Notes: a model not told the origin generated them from the letters alone. Counted from the stretch's first letter, positions 7,501 through 15,359 are shown. The stretch: 21,244 nucleotides of DNA from Candidatus Falkowiibacteriota bacterium (GCA_013203415.1 JABMQE010000142.1:1-21244), one strand, 5' to 3'. Numbers and translations are program-made.

Positions 7501-8127
7501 TTAAACTTCGGGGCCTAGAGGGTCTGGGGGCGGGGTTTTTTTGGGGTCGCTTATTTCGGAAATTTTTTTGTCAACCAGCTTTCCGGCTTCTTTTTTCTGG
7601 CCTGTTCCTTTAAGCCAATCTACGGTTTTGCCAAAGGCCTTTCTAGCAAAACTATCGGCCATTTGGGTTTGGCCAAGGCGTTCAAAGGTTTGGGCTTTTT
7701 GTTCCATCTTAGCGATGTCTTCTGGTTTTTCCGAGGGAGCAGCTTCGATGGATTTTGAGGTTCGGAATTTTTCGAGCCCGCTTTCGCCGCCGATTAAAAA
7801 GACATCGGCTTCCTCTTCTGACATTTTTCTTAGGGCTTTGGATTCTTCCAGGAAAGACCGTTTTTGGGCGGAAGCGGATTTGGAGCTAAATTCGGTATCG
7901 CCGCCTTTTCTAATTTCTTCGAAAGCTTGGAGGGCTTGCCTTTCGTTCATTTTTCTTAGCTTGCCATCAGGAGTAAAGTAATTGGAATATTTTTTGGCCA
8001 GGGTTTTTGTGACTTCTCCGCGACCGAGGGCAGATTTTAGGCCGGGCTTGTCTGTTAGGGTGTGGCCGATGGCTTTGGTGAGTTTTGTTCTATCGACACG
8101 GGATAGTTTGCCGGTTGAGGCTTTCAT
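7501..8127 (-). CDS. Uncharacterised hydrophilic protein
   Basis: A 208-residue, charged, mostly helical-looking soluble protein beginning MKASTGKLSRVDRTKLTKAI. It has no membrane segment or signal peptide and ends in a proline-rich tail (KKTPPPDPLGPEV). Features include a Lys-rich first half, a KMSEEEADVFLIGGESGLE stretch around 105-122, and a helical C-terminal part (MEQKAQTFERLGQTQMADSF). I do not recognise the family. It is separated from the MBL-gyrA operon by 240 nt of repeats and divergent from rpsA, so it is transcribed on its own from the 8128-8400 region. Its long uninterrupted frame with core-like codon use supports a real gene. Confidence 0.72.
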   Translation of the reverse strand: MKASTGKLSRVDRTKLTKAIGHTLTDKPGLKSALGRGEVTKTLAKKYSNYFTPDGKLRKMNERQALQAFEEIRKGGDTEFSSKSASAQKRSFLEESKALRKMSEEEADVFLIGGESGLEKFRTSKSIEAAPSEKPEDIAKMEQKAQTFERLGQTQMADSFARKAFGKTVDWLKGTGQKKEAGKLVDKKISEISDPKKTPPPDPLGPEV

Positions 8128-8249
8128 ATTGTTATTTGTTATTTGTTATTCTTTATTTAATATAACATATAAAAATTTGAGATTCAAGGCGGAATTGACA
8201 ATTTAGCTCCTCTGATTTAAAATAATTAAAAAGAATCAAACACTTGCAC

Positions 8250-8278
8250 TTGCAAATAAGATAAAGATGTGTTAGGAT
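8250..8278 (+). promoter_or_regulatory. Probable rpsA promoter
   Basis: TTGCAA (8250-8255) and TAGGAT (8273-8278) are spaced 17 nt apart in the divergent gap between the 7501-8127 gene and rpsA. The -10 box is imperfect. Confidence 0.5.
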
Positions 8279-8304
8279 ATAGTTAATCTAAAAACTCCTC
8301 CTAA

Positions 8305-8326
8305 ATCCTATTTTGGCGAATAGGAT
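8305..8326 (+). promoter_or_regulatory. Stem-loop in the rpsA leader
   Basis: ATCCTATT-TTGGCG-AATAGGAT gives a perfect 8-bp stem. Flanking CTCCTCC (8295-8301) and GAAGGAG (8327-8333) can extend the pairing. S1 leaders are often autoregulated; a similar role here is only inferred. Confidence 0.5.
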
Positions 8327-8365
8327 GAAGGAGCTAATTACTAATAAGGCCAATTTTTTTATTAA

Positions 8366-8410
8366 GATACGAAAAATGCGAAAAGATGCGAAACTGCGAA
8401 AATGCGAAAG
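8366..8410. repeat. ATGCGAAA-type tandem repeat
   Basis: Degenerate copies of (A/G)TGCGAAA stand in tandem immediately before rpsA. The same repeat family recurs at 15646-15687. It creates a spurious upstream ATG (8402) in frame with rpsA. Confidence 0.75.
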
Positions 8411-8419
8411 GAATTTATT

Positions 8420-9670
8420 ATGAAGGCAACAACAATAAAAAGCGATAAAAAGTCAAAAGAGATGGAGAAGCTTTTGGCGATGGAAAAAACCAAACCAGTA
8501 CCAAAGATTGGTGATTTAATAACTGGCAAGATTATTAGTGTGGGGAAAAACGAAGTGCTTTTGGATATTGACGGGCTAACTACAGGAGTAGTGCGGGGCT
8601 ACGAAAGGTATGATGAGAGCGGGGAGTATTCTAATTTAACCATTAGCGACGAGGTGAGCGCGACAGTGATTGATTTGGAAAATGAAAAAGGACAAATTGA
8701 ACTTTCTTTTAGACATGCGGGCCATATTAAGGCCTGGGAAAAATTAAAAAATCTTTTAGACGAAGAAATAATTGTTGAGGTTGAGGTAACAGATGCCAAC
8801 AAAGGAGGACTGATGGTAAAGCTTGGAAATATTGCGGGATTTTTACCAGTATCACAACTAACACCAGAGCATTACCCAAGAGTTGAGGGCGGCAACAAGA
8901 ATAAAATCTTAGAAAAGCTAAGGAGTTTTGCTGGTAAAAAAATTAGAGTAAAAGTAATCGCGGCAGAAGAGGAGGAAGAGAAATTAATTGTGAGTGAAAA
9001 AGAAACTTTGAAAGAAGAACAGGAAAAAGTGATTTCCAAATACAAGGTAGGGGATACGGTTGAAGGAAAAGTTTCGGGAGTGGTAGATTTTGGCGCGTTT
9101 ATAGAGTTTGATGACGGGCTTGAGGGCTTGGTGCATATTTCGGAATTGGCTTGGCAAAGAATTGACGACCCAAGAGATGTTATAAAAGTAGGAGAAAAAG
9201 TAAAAGCGGAAATTATTGATATTGATAATTCTAAAATTTCTTTATCGATTAAGAAGTTGCTTGTAGATCCATGGAAAGAAGTGGTAAAGAAATATAAGCT
9301 GGGCCAGATTGTTGAAGGAACGGTTCTTAAAATAAATCCTTTTGGCTTGTTTGTGCAATTGGATGATGCTATACATGGGCTGGCACATATTTCGGAATTG
9401 GCAACACGGCCGATTTCTAATGTGAGCGAGGTGGCAAAGATAGGAGATAAATTAAAGTTTAAGGTGATTTCTGTTGAGCCGGAAGACCATAGATTAGGAT
9501 TAAGCATAAAGGCGATGGGGGAGGGCAAGGGGAAGATGATGGAAAGCGGGGAAGATAACGAAAAGTCAAAAGTCAAAAGTCAAAAACCTAAAGTTGAGTC
9601 AAAAGTTAAAAGTAATGAGGATGATAATGTGGGCAGTGAAGTAGATAAGAAAAAGGGAGCGGACAAATAA
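8420..9670 (+). CDS. rpsA: 30S ribosomal protein bS1
   Basis: bS1 binds mRNA and helps load it on the 30S subunit. The protein contains four S1 (OB-fold) repeats, at about residues 28-96, 112-190, 206-276 and 292-364. The last two are canonical (GKVSGVVDFGAFIEFDDGLE with GLVHISEL, and GTVLKINPFGLFVQLDD with GLAHISEL). E. coli S1 has six; four is common in other phyla. I place the start at ATG 8420 because AAAGGA (8407-8412) lies 7 nt upstream. The in-frame ATG at 8402 falls inside the tandem repeat. The C-terminal about 45 residues are low-complexity (KSKVKSQKPKVESKVKS) and are encoded by AAAAGTC tandem repeats (9558-9615), suggesting repeat expansion into the gene end. Confidence 0.93.
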   Translation: MKATTIKSDKKSKEMEKLLAMEKTKPVPKIGDLITGKIISVGKNEVLLDIDGLTTGVVRGYERYDESGEYSNLTISDEVSATVIDLENEKGQIELSFRHAGHIKAWEKLKNLLDEEIIVEVEVTDANKGGLMVKLGNIAGFLPVSQLTPEHYPRVEGGNKNKILEKLRSFAGKKIRVKVIAAEEEEEKLIVSEKETLKEEQEKVISKYKVGDTVEGKVSGVVDFGAFIEFDDGLEGLVHISELAWQRIDDPRDVIKVGEKVKAEIIDIDNSKISLSIKKLLVDPWKEVVKKYKLGQIVEGTVLKINPFGLFVQLDDAIHGLAHISELATRPISNVSEVAKIGDKLKFKVISVEPEDHRLGLSIKAMGEGKGKMMESGEDNEKSKVKSQKPKVESKVKSNEDDNVGSEVDKKKGADK

Positions 9671-9695
9671 TTAATAATTGATATTTGATAAATGG

Positions 9696-9723
9696 AAAGC
9701 CGGCTTTAGGAAAAGCTGGTTTT
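9696..9723 (+). terminator. rpsA terminator
   Basis: AAAGCCGGCTT (9696-9706) pairs with AAGCTGGTTT with two G-U pairs across a short loop, and a T-run follows. It lies 26 nt after the rpsA stop and just before the ftsH promoter. Confidence 0.75.
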
Positions 9724-9724
9724 C

Positions 9725-9752
9725 TTGCGAAAATGGTTTTTTGTGCTATAAT
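9725..9752 (+). promoter_or_regulatory. ftsH promoter
   Basis: TTGCGA (9725-9730), a 16-nt spacer and a perfect TATAAT (9747-9752). The predicted start near 9759 gives a leader of only about 20 nt with no ribosome-binding site. Confidence 0.65.
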
Positions 9753-9778
9753 AGATACATAAATAATAACCTATACTT

Positions 9779-11605
9779 ATGAAAAATATCTTCAAAAACT
9801 TTATAATCTTTTTTGTTATTTTTGTTTTGATTGCGGGAGTTTTTAGTATTTATAACTCGCCAACAAGGAAAGCGGAAAATGTAAGTTTGGATGTTATGGT
9901 CGAAAAAATTCAAAAAGGCGAGGTGGAAAAAATTGAGATTGAAGGCGAGAAGATCGTAGCTTTTTTAGGAAACGAGGAGATGAATATATCTTATAAAGAG
10001 CCAGGGCAATCTTTAACAGAAGTTTTGACTGATTACGGGCTTAGGGCAGATGAACTTAAAAATATAAAAATTGACATAAAAACAACAACAGGATTTGGTT
10101 TTTGGTTTGGGTCTTTGGCTCCGTTTTTAATTCCTTTGGTTATAATTGTGGTTTTTATTCTTTTTATGGCAAGAGGAATCCAAGGATCAAATAACAGGGC
10201 AATGATGTTCGGGCAGAGCACTGCTAGAGAAATAAACAACAAAAAAGAGAAGGGAAAAAGGAAAAAAAGAACCACGACTTTTAAGAATGTGGCAGGAGTG
10301 AAGGAAGCAAAGGAAGAGCTTTTAGAGATTGTTGATTTTTTAAGATTTCCAAAAAAGTTTTTGGATATGGGGGCGAAAATTCCTAAAGGGGTTTTGCTTT
10401 TGGGCCCGCCAGGATGCGGAAAGACGCTTTTGGCAAGAGCAGTGGCCGGAGAAGCGAATGTTCCGTTTTTTCATATTTCGGGATCGGAGTTTGTGGAGAT
10501 GTTTGTCGGGGTTGGGGCGAGCAGGGTACGGGACCTTTTTAGTAAAGCAAAGAAGAGCGCGCCGGCGATTGTTTTTATTGATGAGATTGACGCGGTGGGC
10601 AGACAAAGGGGAGCGGGATTGGGCGGAAGCCATGACGAAAGAGAGCAGACATTAAACCAGATTTTGGTAGAGATGGATGGATTTGATATTAATACTAATG
10701 TAATTGTGGTGGCGGCAACAAACAGGCCGGATGTTTTAGACCCAGCGCTTCTTAGGCCGGGTAGGTTTGACAGGAGGGTGGTTTTGGATGTGCCGGATAT
10801 TAATGACAGGGAAGAGATTTTGAAAATCCACGCCAAAGGCAAGCCATTGGTAAAAGGAACTTCTTTAAGGGCGGTGGCAGAAAGAACGCCCGGGTTTAGC
10901 GGGGCGGATTTGGAAAATCTTTTGAACGAGGCGGCAATTTTAACAGTGCGAAGAGATAAGAAACAGGTTGGAATGCAGGAAATTTTAGAAAGTGTTGAGA
11001 AGGTAATTTTGGGGCCGGAACGCAAAAGCCATATTTTGAATAAAAAAGAAAAAGAGATAACAGCTTATCATGAAGCAGGCCACGCAGTGGTAGCTCATTT
11101 TTTACCAAACTGCGACCCGATAAGAAAGATCTCTATAATTTCCAGGGGGCAAGCGGCTGGTTTTACCTTAAAGTTGCCAGACGAAGACAAAAAATTGCAC
11201 ACCAAGTCGGAATTTACAGATGATATTTCTTCGCTTTTAGGCGGCTGGGTAACAGAGAAAGAAATTTTTGGAGAGGTGACGACTGGAGCAACATCGGACC
11301 TTAAAAAGGCGACGGAGCTGGCCAGAAAATTGGTAACGCAGTATGGGATGAGCGAGCTTGGACCGCAGACATTTGGGGATAAAGACGAGTTGGTGTTTTT
11401 GGGCAGAGAAATTCATGACCAAAGAAATTACAGCGAGAAAATAGCAGAACAAATTGATAAGGAGGTGGCAAGATTTATTGGAGAAGCGAGAAGGAAGGCA
11501 GAGGAGGTTGTTGAGAAACAAAAAGCCAAAGTTAAATTGGTGGCGGAAACGCTGCTGGAGAAGGAAACGCTGGAACGTGAATCGTTTGAGAAACTCGTGA
11601 AGTGA
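9779..11605 (+). CDS. ftsH: ATP-dependent zinc metalloprotease FtsH
   Basis: FtsH is a membrane-anchored hexameric AAA+ protease that degrades misfolded membrane proteins and some regulators. In the 608 residues I see TM helix 1 (about 5-24), a periplasmic domain, TM helix 2 (about 107-130), Walker A GPPGCGKT (209-216), Walker B IVFIDEIDAVG and the second region of homology ending in LLRPGRFDR. The zinc-binding HEAGH (431-435) follows, and the third metal ligand lies in the TTGATSDL region. The length is slightly below the E. coli enzyme (644). No ribosome-binding site is visible before the ATG, and the leader is very short. Monocistronic from its own promoter. Confidence 0.97.
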   Translation: MKNIFKNFIIFFVIFVLIAGVFSIYNSPTRKAENVSLDVMVEKIQKGEVEKIEIEGEKIVAFLGNEEMNISYKEPGQSLTEVLTDYGLRADELKNIKIDIKTTTGFGFWFGSLAPFLIPLVIIVVFILFMARGIQGSNNRAMMFGQSTAREINNKKEKGKRKKRTTTFKNVAGVKEAKEELLEIVDFLRFPKKFLDMGAKIPKGVLLLGPPGCGKTLLARAVAGEANVPFFHISGSEFVEMFVGVGASRVRDLFSKAKKSAPAIVFIDEIDAVGRQRGAGLGGSHDEREQTLNQILVEMDGFDINTNVIVVAATNRPDVLDPALLRPGRFDRRVVLDVPDINDREEILKIHAKGKPLVKGTSLRAVAERTPGFSGADLENLLNEAAILTVRRDKKQVGMQEILESVEKVILGPERKSHILNKKEKEITAYHEAGHAVVAHFLPNCDPIRKISIISRGQAAGFTLKLPDEDKKLHTKSEFTDDISSLLGGWVTEKEIFGEVTTGATSDLKKATELARKLVTQYGMSELGPQTFGDKDELVFLGREIHDQRNYSEKIAEQIDKEVARFIGEARRKAEEVVEKQKAKVKLVAETLLEKETLERESFEKLVK

Positions 11606-11786
11606 GAGATGACAAAATCATGTCCTGCAAATAAATATGCGAAGATGGAAGATGGAAGATGGAAAATAGAGTTGTGAATAAACGAAATGGATGATCAATA
11701 AAATTCTATCCCACTAACAAACATACGAAGATAGAGGATAGAGAATGGAAGATGGATTTTTTTATTTATTAACTTTGTTCTAAATT
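11606..11786. other. Intergenic purine-rich repeats after ftsH
   Basis: Direct copies of GAAGATGGAAGATGGA-type sequence at 11639-11666 and 11728-11756. No gene is seen. The second copy forms the left arm of an imperfect inverted repeat with 12167-12199. Confidence 0.6.
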
Positions 11787-12199
11787 ATGATAGTTGATGT
11801 GGAGGATATAAGGGCATATCGAAATGCCAAGAAATTGATGGTGTTGGTTCATAAAAAAATTATACTCTTACTGCCCCCTGAAGAGAGGTTTGGTTTAGCC
11901 GACCACATGAGAAGATCCTCTAAAGCAGTGTGCAGGGATATTGCTGAGGGGTGGGCTTGTAAAATGTCTATAAAAGAGTTAAAAAATTGTTTGAAGCAAG
12001 CCATAAGAGAAGTTGCAGAAATGGTGGAGTGTTTTAAGGAGTGTAAGGAGTTGGATTATTTAAAAAGTGAGACCAGCGATTGGTTTATAGAAAAATATAA
12101 ATTAGTAACAAAGCAGCTAACTAATTTAAGAAAAAACTGGCGAGATTTTAGTAAAGATTAATTTACTTTCTGTTTTCTATCTTCTATTTTCTATCTTCG
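11726..12199. repeat. Imperfect inverted repeats flanking the four-helix-bundle gene
   Basis: The left arm (11726-11756) begins CGAAGATAGAGGATAGAGAA. The right arm (12167-12199), read on the other strand, begins CGAAGATAGAAAATAGAAGA. About three quarters of positions match. The arms bracket 11787-12161 exactly, with nothing else between them. Confidence 0.55.
11787..12161 (+). CDS. Four-helix-bundle protein (23S rRNA intervening-sequence / Avd-like family)
   Basis: A 124-residue all-alpha protein. Hallmarks are the N-terminal DIRAYRNAKKLMVLVHK, the LPPEERFGLADHMRRSSKAV segment, an IAEGWACKMSIKELKNCLKQ helix, and a final helix with KQLTNLRKNW. These match the S23/IVP four-helix-bundle family, which is common in Patescibacteria and related to the Avd accessory protein of diversity-generating retroelements. 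No reverse transcriptase or template repeat is visible here, so it appears to stand alone. The molecular function in this setting is unknown; nucleic-acid binding is likely by family. Flanking inverted repeats suggest independent mobility. No clear ribosome-binding site precedes the ATG. Confidence 0.85.
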   Translation: MIVDVEDIRAYRNAKKLMVLVHKKIILLLPPEERFGLADHMRRSSKAVCRDIAEGWACKMSIKELKNCLKQAIREVAEMVECFKECKELDYLKSETSDWFIEKYKLVTKQLTNLRKNWRDFSKD

Positions 12200-12278
12200 C
12201 AAGGATTATCAAAAAAATTAGAAAACCAGGATGGCCTTTTATAACTTCTAATAATAATTAACATAACCATCAACGCCC

Positions 12279-13277
12279 ATGCAATTGCCGGCATTATATA
12301 GACCAATACTACGACGCGCGTTAAGCATCGTTTGGCGCCACAAATTTCTTTGGTTTTTTGGATTTTTTGCAGCGCTTTTAGGCGGGAGCGGAGAGATTGA
12401 TATTTTGTTCGGAGGTTCTGCGAATATCAACTGGGGACAGAATTTTACTAGTGTTTTTGGCCAGATATTTAAGAATAAGGAGGCGGGAGAGTTTTTTAGC
12501 GATTTGGGAATACGTTTGGCGCAAGTGCCGGCAACAGGAATTTTAATTTTTGTACTTTTTATCCTTGGGCTTGTTGTTCTTATTTGGCTGTTTATTATTT
12601 CCCAGATAGCTTTGATTGATAGTACGGCGAGATTGGGATCGGGAGGAGAGACAGGTTCGAAAATAAGACAACAGGCAGGGAAAAAATATTTTTGGAAAAT
12701 TTTTGGAGTTAATGTTATTAATAAATTGGTAATTTACGGGTTGCTGTTTTTGATGAGCTTGCCGTTCCTGTTAAAACTGTACGAGGGCAAGAGCGGGGGG
12801 ATAGAAATTTTGCTGGCGATTATTTCGTTTATTGTTTTGGTGCCTTTGGCAATTATTTTTTCTTTTGTAATGCGTTATGCGAGCTGTTTTGTAATTTTGA
12901 ATCAGGAAAAAGTTTTTGAGGCAATAAGAAAAGGAGTGGGTTTGTTTTTTAGGAACTGGTTGATTAGTATTGAGATGGCGATTTTGTTTTTTGGGTTGAA
13001 TATTCTGATTGGTTTGGGGATGACGGGTGTGGTTTTGGTTGCTTCGATGCCTTTTATGGCGGCAGGAGAATTTTTTATAAACACGGGGTCGGCTTTTGGG
13101 TCGTGGATAACAATGGTTTTGAGCTTGGTGGTGATTTTGGGAATTTTGGCAGTGTTCGGAGCATTTTTTGTAGCTTTTACTTACTCTGGATGGACGCTTT
13201 TATTTTTAGAGCTTACGAGCGGCAGTAAAAAACACAGTCGATTGGTAAGGTGGGTAGCGGGGGTTGTTAATAAATGA
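12279..13277 (+). CDS. Polytopic membrane protein
   Basis: 332 residues with about six hydrophobic segments, near 20-38, 86-112, 150-170, 183-212, 238-270 and 283-318. The N-terminus MQLPALYRPILRRALSIVWR followed by HKFLWFFGFFAALLGGSGE resembles uncharacterised integral membrane proteins common in Parcubacteria and other bacteria, in which a positively charged start leads to W-x-x-K-x-L-W-F. No enzymatic motif is seen. It may be a membrane scaffold or transporter-like protein, but I cannot assign a function. It precedes the candidate origin and dnaN by about 500 nt and overlaps the first iteron-like motif at its 3' end. No ribosome-binding site precedes the ATG at 12279. Confidence 0.8.
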   Translation: MQLPALYRPILRRALSIVWRHKFLWFFGFFAALLGGSGEIDILFGGSANINWGQNFTSVFGQIFKNKEAGEFFSDLGIRLAQVPATGILIFVLFILGLVVLIWLFIISQIALIDSTARLGSGGETGSKIRQQAGKKYFWKIFGVNVINKLVIYGLLFLMSLPFLLKLYEGKSGGIEILLAIISFIVLVPLAIIFSFVMRYASCFVILNQEKVFEAIRKGVGLFFRNWLISIEMAILFFGLNILIGLGMTGVVLVASMPFMAAGEFFINTGSAFGSWITMVLSLVVILGILAVFGAFFVAFTYSGWTLLFLELTSGSKKHSRLVRWVAGVVNK

Positions 13278-13319
13278 GGTGGTTAATAGTTTTTTGAGTG
13301 CGCATTTTAATAAAATAAT

Positions 13320-13384
13320 GTTGATAAGGTTAATAAATAGTGTTGATAAGGCTAATAAAATTGTTAATAAAGTTAATGATAAAC
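13320..13384. repeat. Three iteron-like 21-22 bp tandem repeats
   Basis: Units at 13320-13341, 13342-13362 and 13363-13384 each hold two copies of GTT(A/G)ATAA-like octamers spaced 9 nt apart (GTTGATAAGGTTAATAA and variants). The roughly 21-bp period places the sites on one face of the helix. Related octamers occur at 13266 and around 13282. Confidence 0.7.
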
Positions 13385-13593
13385 TGGTGGTTAAGGTGGG
13401 GAAATGAAGGGAGAAATACACAGGAACAATCTCAAATTTTTAGAGGTTGTTTTTTATTAAAGTTTGATTAACAACCTAACCAAGAACTTTTACTCACCTT
13501 ATTAACTTTATAATTATTTTTTAGGGTTTAATTAACTTAAAATCCACTTGTTTGTCAACAAAAAAGCAAGGGATTTGCAGGATAGGGACAAGT

Positions 13594-13710
13594 TTATACA
13601 CTGGTTATACACTTTGATAGGAAAACTAGGGGTTTACAGAAGAAAAATGGTATTATAGTATAAGGTAATCCACAGTACTACTACCACTACTATATTTATA
13701 TATATAATAA
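13594..13710. other. Candidate replication origin (oriC) core
   Basis: Two TTATACACT sites (13594-13602 and 13605-13613, one mismatch to the DnaA box TTATNCACA) are followed by TAATCCACA (13666-13674, one mismatch). Immediately after it comes a run of trinucleotides, TACTACTACCACTACTA (13676-13692), and then an AT-only stretch (to about 13707). Box, then CTA-type trios, then AT-rich DNA is the order of a basal origin-unwinding element as known from Bacillus subtilis. The location just upstream of dnaN agrees. No dnaA gene is in the window, so the assignment is inferred. Confidence 0.6.
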
Positions 13711-13784
13711 CGTATTATTATTAACAGTATAGCAAATTTGAGATGGGGTTATACGTTGTTGCTTAAACTTTTAATTATAAATTT

Positions 13785-14936
13785 ATGAAGTTTTCTTGCC
13801 TTAAAGAGAATTTGAATAAGGGGCTTAAGATAGTTAGCCGAGTGGCGAGCGGTAATACAAGTTTGCCGATATTGAATAATGTTTTATTGGAGGCAAAAAA
13901 TGAAACTTTAAGCCTGGTGACAACAAATCTGGAAATTGGGGTTCAGTCGTTAATTAGAGGGAAAATCGAGGAGGAGGGGAAAGTTACCGTGCCAGCGTCT
14001 CTTTTAGCGAACTATATTAGTTTTTTGCCTAACAAGCAGGTTAATGTGGTAGTAGAGGGGTCTACCTTAGTAGTTTCTTGTGAGAGGCAAAAAACCAAGA
14101 TAAAGGGTATAGAAGCGACGGATTTTCCAATTATTCCAAAAATAGAGAAGAATAAGGGATTTGTTTGTAAAAAAAGTGATTTAAGCCGGGCGATTGGGCA
14201 GGTTTTGTTTACAGTGGTGCCGAACGAGACAAGGCCGGAGATTAGCGGGGGTCTTTTGGCTTTTGGGGCTTTGAACGGCGGAAGCAAGCCAGAAGACAAG
14301 AACAAGCTCTTTTTGGTGGGAACGGATAGTTATAGATTAGCAGAGAAAAAGATTGATTTTAAGGTTTTGGCAGAAAAGGATAAAGAGTCCATGATTGGTG
14401 ATAAGGTGGTTGTGCCTCATAGCTCCCTGCAGGAGCTTCTTAGGATTTTGGATCATGAGGAGGATGAGGAAGTGAGAATATATGTGAGCGAGAACCAGAT
14501 TATGTTTTCGACTGGGGACAGCGAGCTGGTTTCGAGGGTGGTTTCTGGCCAATATCCGGACTATAAGCAGATAATACCAACAGATTTTAAGACAAAGGCC
14601 AAGGTTAATGTGAGCGAGGTTCTAACAGCAGTAAAAACAGCAAGTTTATTTAGCCAGAGCGGTATGAATGATGTTAGTTTGAGTTTAAAGCCGGGGAAGG
14701 GCGTTACAGTGTCTTCAGTGAACACGCAAACAGGAGAGAGCACGAGTGATATAAAAGCAGAAATAGAAGGGGAAGAGAATGGGATTGTGTTTAACTATAG
14801 ATATGTTTTAGATGGTTTGAATGCTTTGGGCGGGGAAGAGGCAATAATCGAGGTAGTTGATAATGCAAGTCCGGCAGTGCTGCATTTGGCTGATGGCAGT
14901 GACTATTTATATATAATAATGCCGATAAAGCAGTAG
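13785..14936 (+). CDS. dnaN: DNA polymerase III beta subunit (sliding clamp)
   Basis: DnaN forms the ring-shaped dimer that tethers DNA polymerase III to DNA. The 383-residue protein starts MKFSCLKENLNKGLKIVSRV and shows all three clamp domains. Recognisable blocks are LPILNNVLLEAKNETLSLVT and TNLEIGV in domain I. Next comes LLAFGALNGG...FLVGTDSYRLAEKKI in domain II, followed by VVSGQYPDYKQIIPTDFKTK and the C-terminal ADGSDYLYIIMPIKQ. The last block corresponds to the partner-binding cleft tail (MPxR/K). The length is normal. There is no ribosome-binding site before the ATG. It lies between a candidate origin and dciA, a replication-gene cluster. Confidence 0.97.
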   Translation: MKFSCLKENLNKGLKIVSRVASGNTSLPILNNVLLEAKNETLSLVTTNLEIGVQSLIRGKIEEEGKVTVPASLLANYISFLPNKQVNVVVEGSTLVVSCERQKTKIKGIEATDFPIIPKIEKNKGFVCKKSDLSRAIGQVLFTVVPNETRPEISGGLLAFGALNGGSKPEDKNKLFLVGTDSYRLAEKKIDFKVLAEKDKESMIGDKVVVPHSSLQELLRILDHEEDEEVRIYVSENQIMFSTGDSELVSRVVSGQYPDYKQIIPTDFKTKAKVNVSEVLTAVKTASLFSQSGMNDVSLSLKPGKGVTVSSVNTQTGESTSDIKAEIEGEENGIVFNYRYVLDGLNALGGEEAIIEVVDNASPAVLHLADGSDYLYIIMPIKQ

Positions 14937-14946
14937 ACGTTTTTTG

Positions 14947-14981
14947 TTATACGTTATACGTTATACGTTATACGTTATATG
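14947..14981. repeat. Tandem TTATACG heptamers
   Basis: Four perfect TTATACG copies (14947-14974) and a fifth TTATATG (14975-14981) lie between dnaN and dciA. Similar intergenic repeats are common in Parcubacteria-like genomes. Each junction also reads GTTATAC. Confidence 0.9.
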
Positions 14982-15021
14982 TTTGTTTTTTATTGTTTTT
15001 TACTAATATTAGGAGGATTTG

Positions 15022-15318
15022 ATGGCATTTCAAAAAATTGGGGCAATATTACCTAAAAACATAAAGAGAACTGGGATTTCTAGGCAAGTTCAGGCGAGTA
15101 TGGTTTGTGGGGCTGTTGATAAGGAAATGGTGAGGATTTTTGGGGAGGAATTAGGAAATCAGGTTAAGGCCTTGTATTTGAAGAATAATGTGCTAACATT
15201 AGCTGTTTTGAGTTCGGTGTTGGCGCAAGAAATAAGGTTTAGAGAGCCAGAGATACTGGCTTTTTTGAATAATAAATTTGGGGAAGGGGCTGTGGAAAAG
15301 GTGAGGTATTTGATGTAG
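15022..15318 (+). CDS. dciA: DciA-like helicase loader (DUF721)
   Basis: A 98-residue protein whose second half matches the DUF721/DciA pattern: VKALYLKNNVLTLAVLSSVL, then AQEIRFREPEILAFLNNKFG and EGAVEKVRYLM, ending the KH-like fold. DciA is the ancestral bacterial loader of the replicative helicase DnaB, used where DnaC/DnaI is absent. I choose ATG 15022, which has AGGAGG at 15011-15016; a TTG one codon upstream is less likely. A CTAATATTAG palindrome (15003-15012) overlaps the ribosome-binding site, and the same palindrome recurs in the repeats near 15752 and 15870. Its place directly after dnaN fits a role in initiation. Confidence 0.82.
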   Translation: MAFQKIGAILPKNIKRTGISRQVQASMVCGAVDKEMVRIFGEELGNQVKALYLKNNVLTLAVLSSVLAQEIRFREPEILAFLNNKFGEGAVEKVRYLM

Positions 15319-15327
15319 TTAGGTGTA

Positions 15328-15359
15328 GTTATTAGTTAGAGTGGTTAGAGGAGTTATTG
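15328..15359. repeat. Dispersed 32-nt repeat, copy 2
   Basis: Matches 7315-7346 with a single difference (GAGGAG in place of GAGTAG). It lies between dciA and the next small gene. Confidence 0.85.

Noticed and set aside
7295..7504. 69-codon frame
   Set aside because: It consists mainly of intergenic repeats (CACAAAG, TTAGAGTGG, CCTTCGAC-type) and has no ribosome-binding site.
8402..8419. Upstream ATG of rpsA
   Set aside because: It lies inside an ATGCGAAA tandem repeat; the AAAGGA site points to ATG 8420.
13320..13384. CRISPR array
   Set aside because: Repeats are short, degenerate and directly adjacent with no spacers of uniform length, and there are no cas genes.
13206..13421. 71-codon minus-strand frame
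   Set aside because: It is generated by the iteron-like repeats and the antisense of the membrane-protein gene end; the translation is low complexity.
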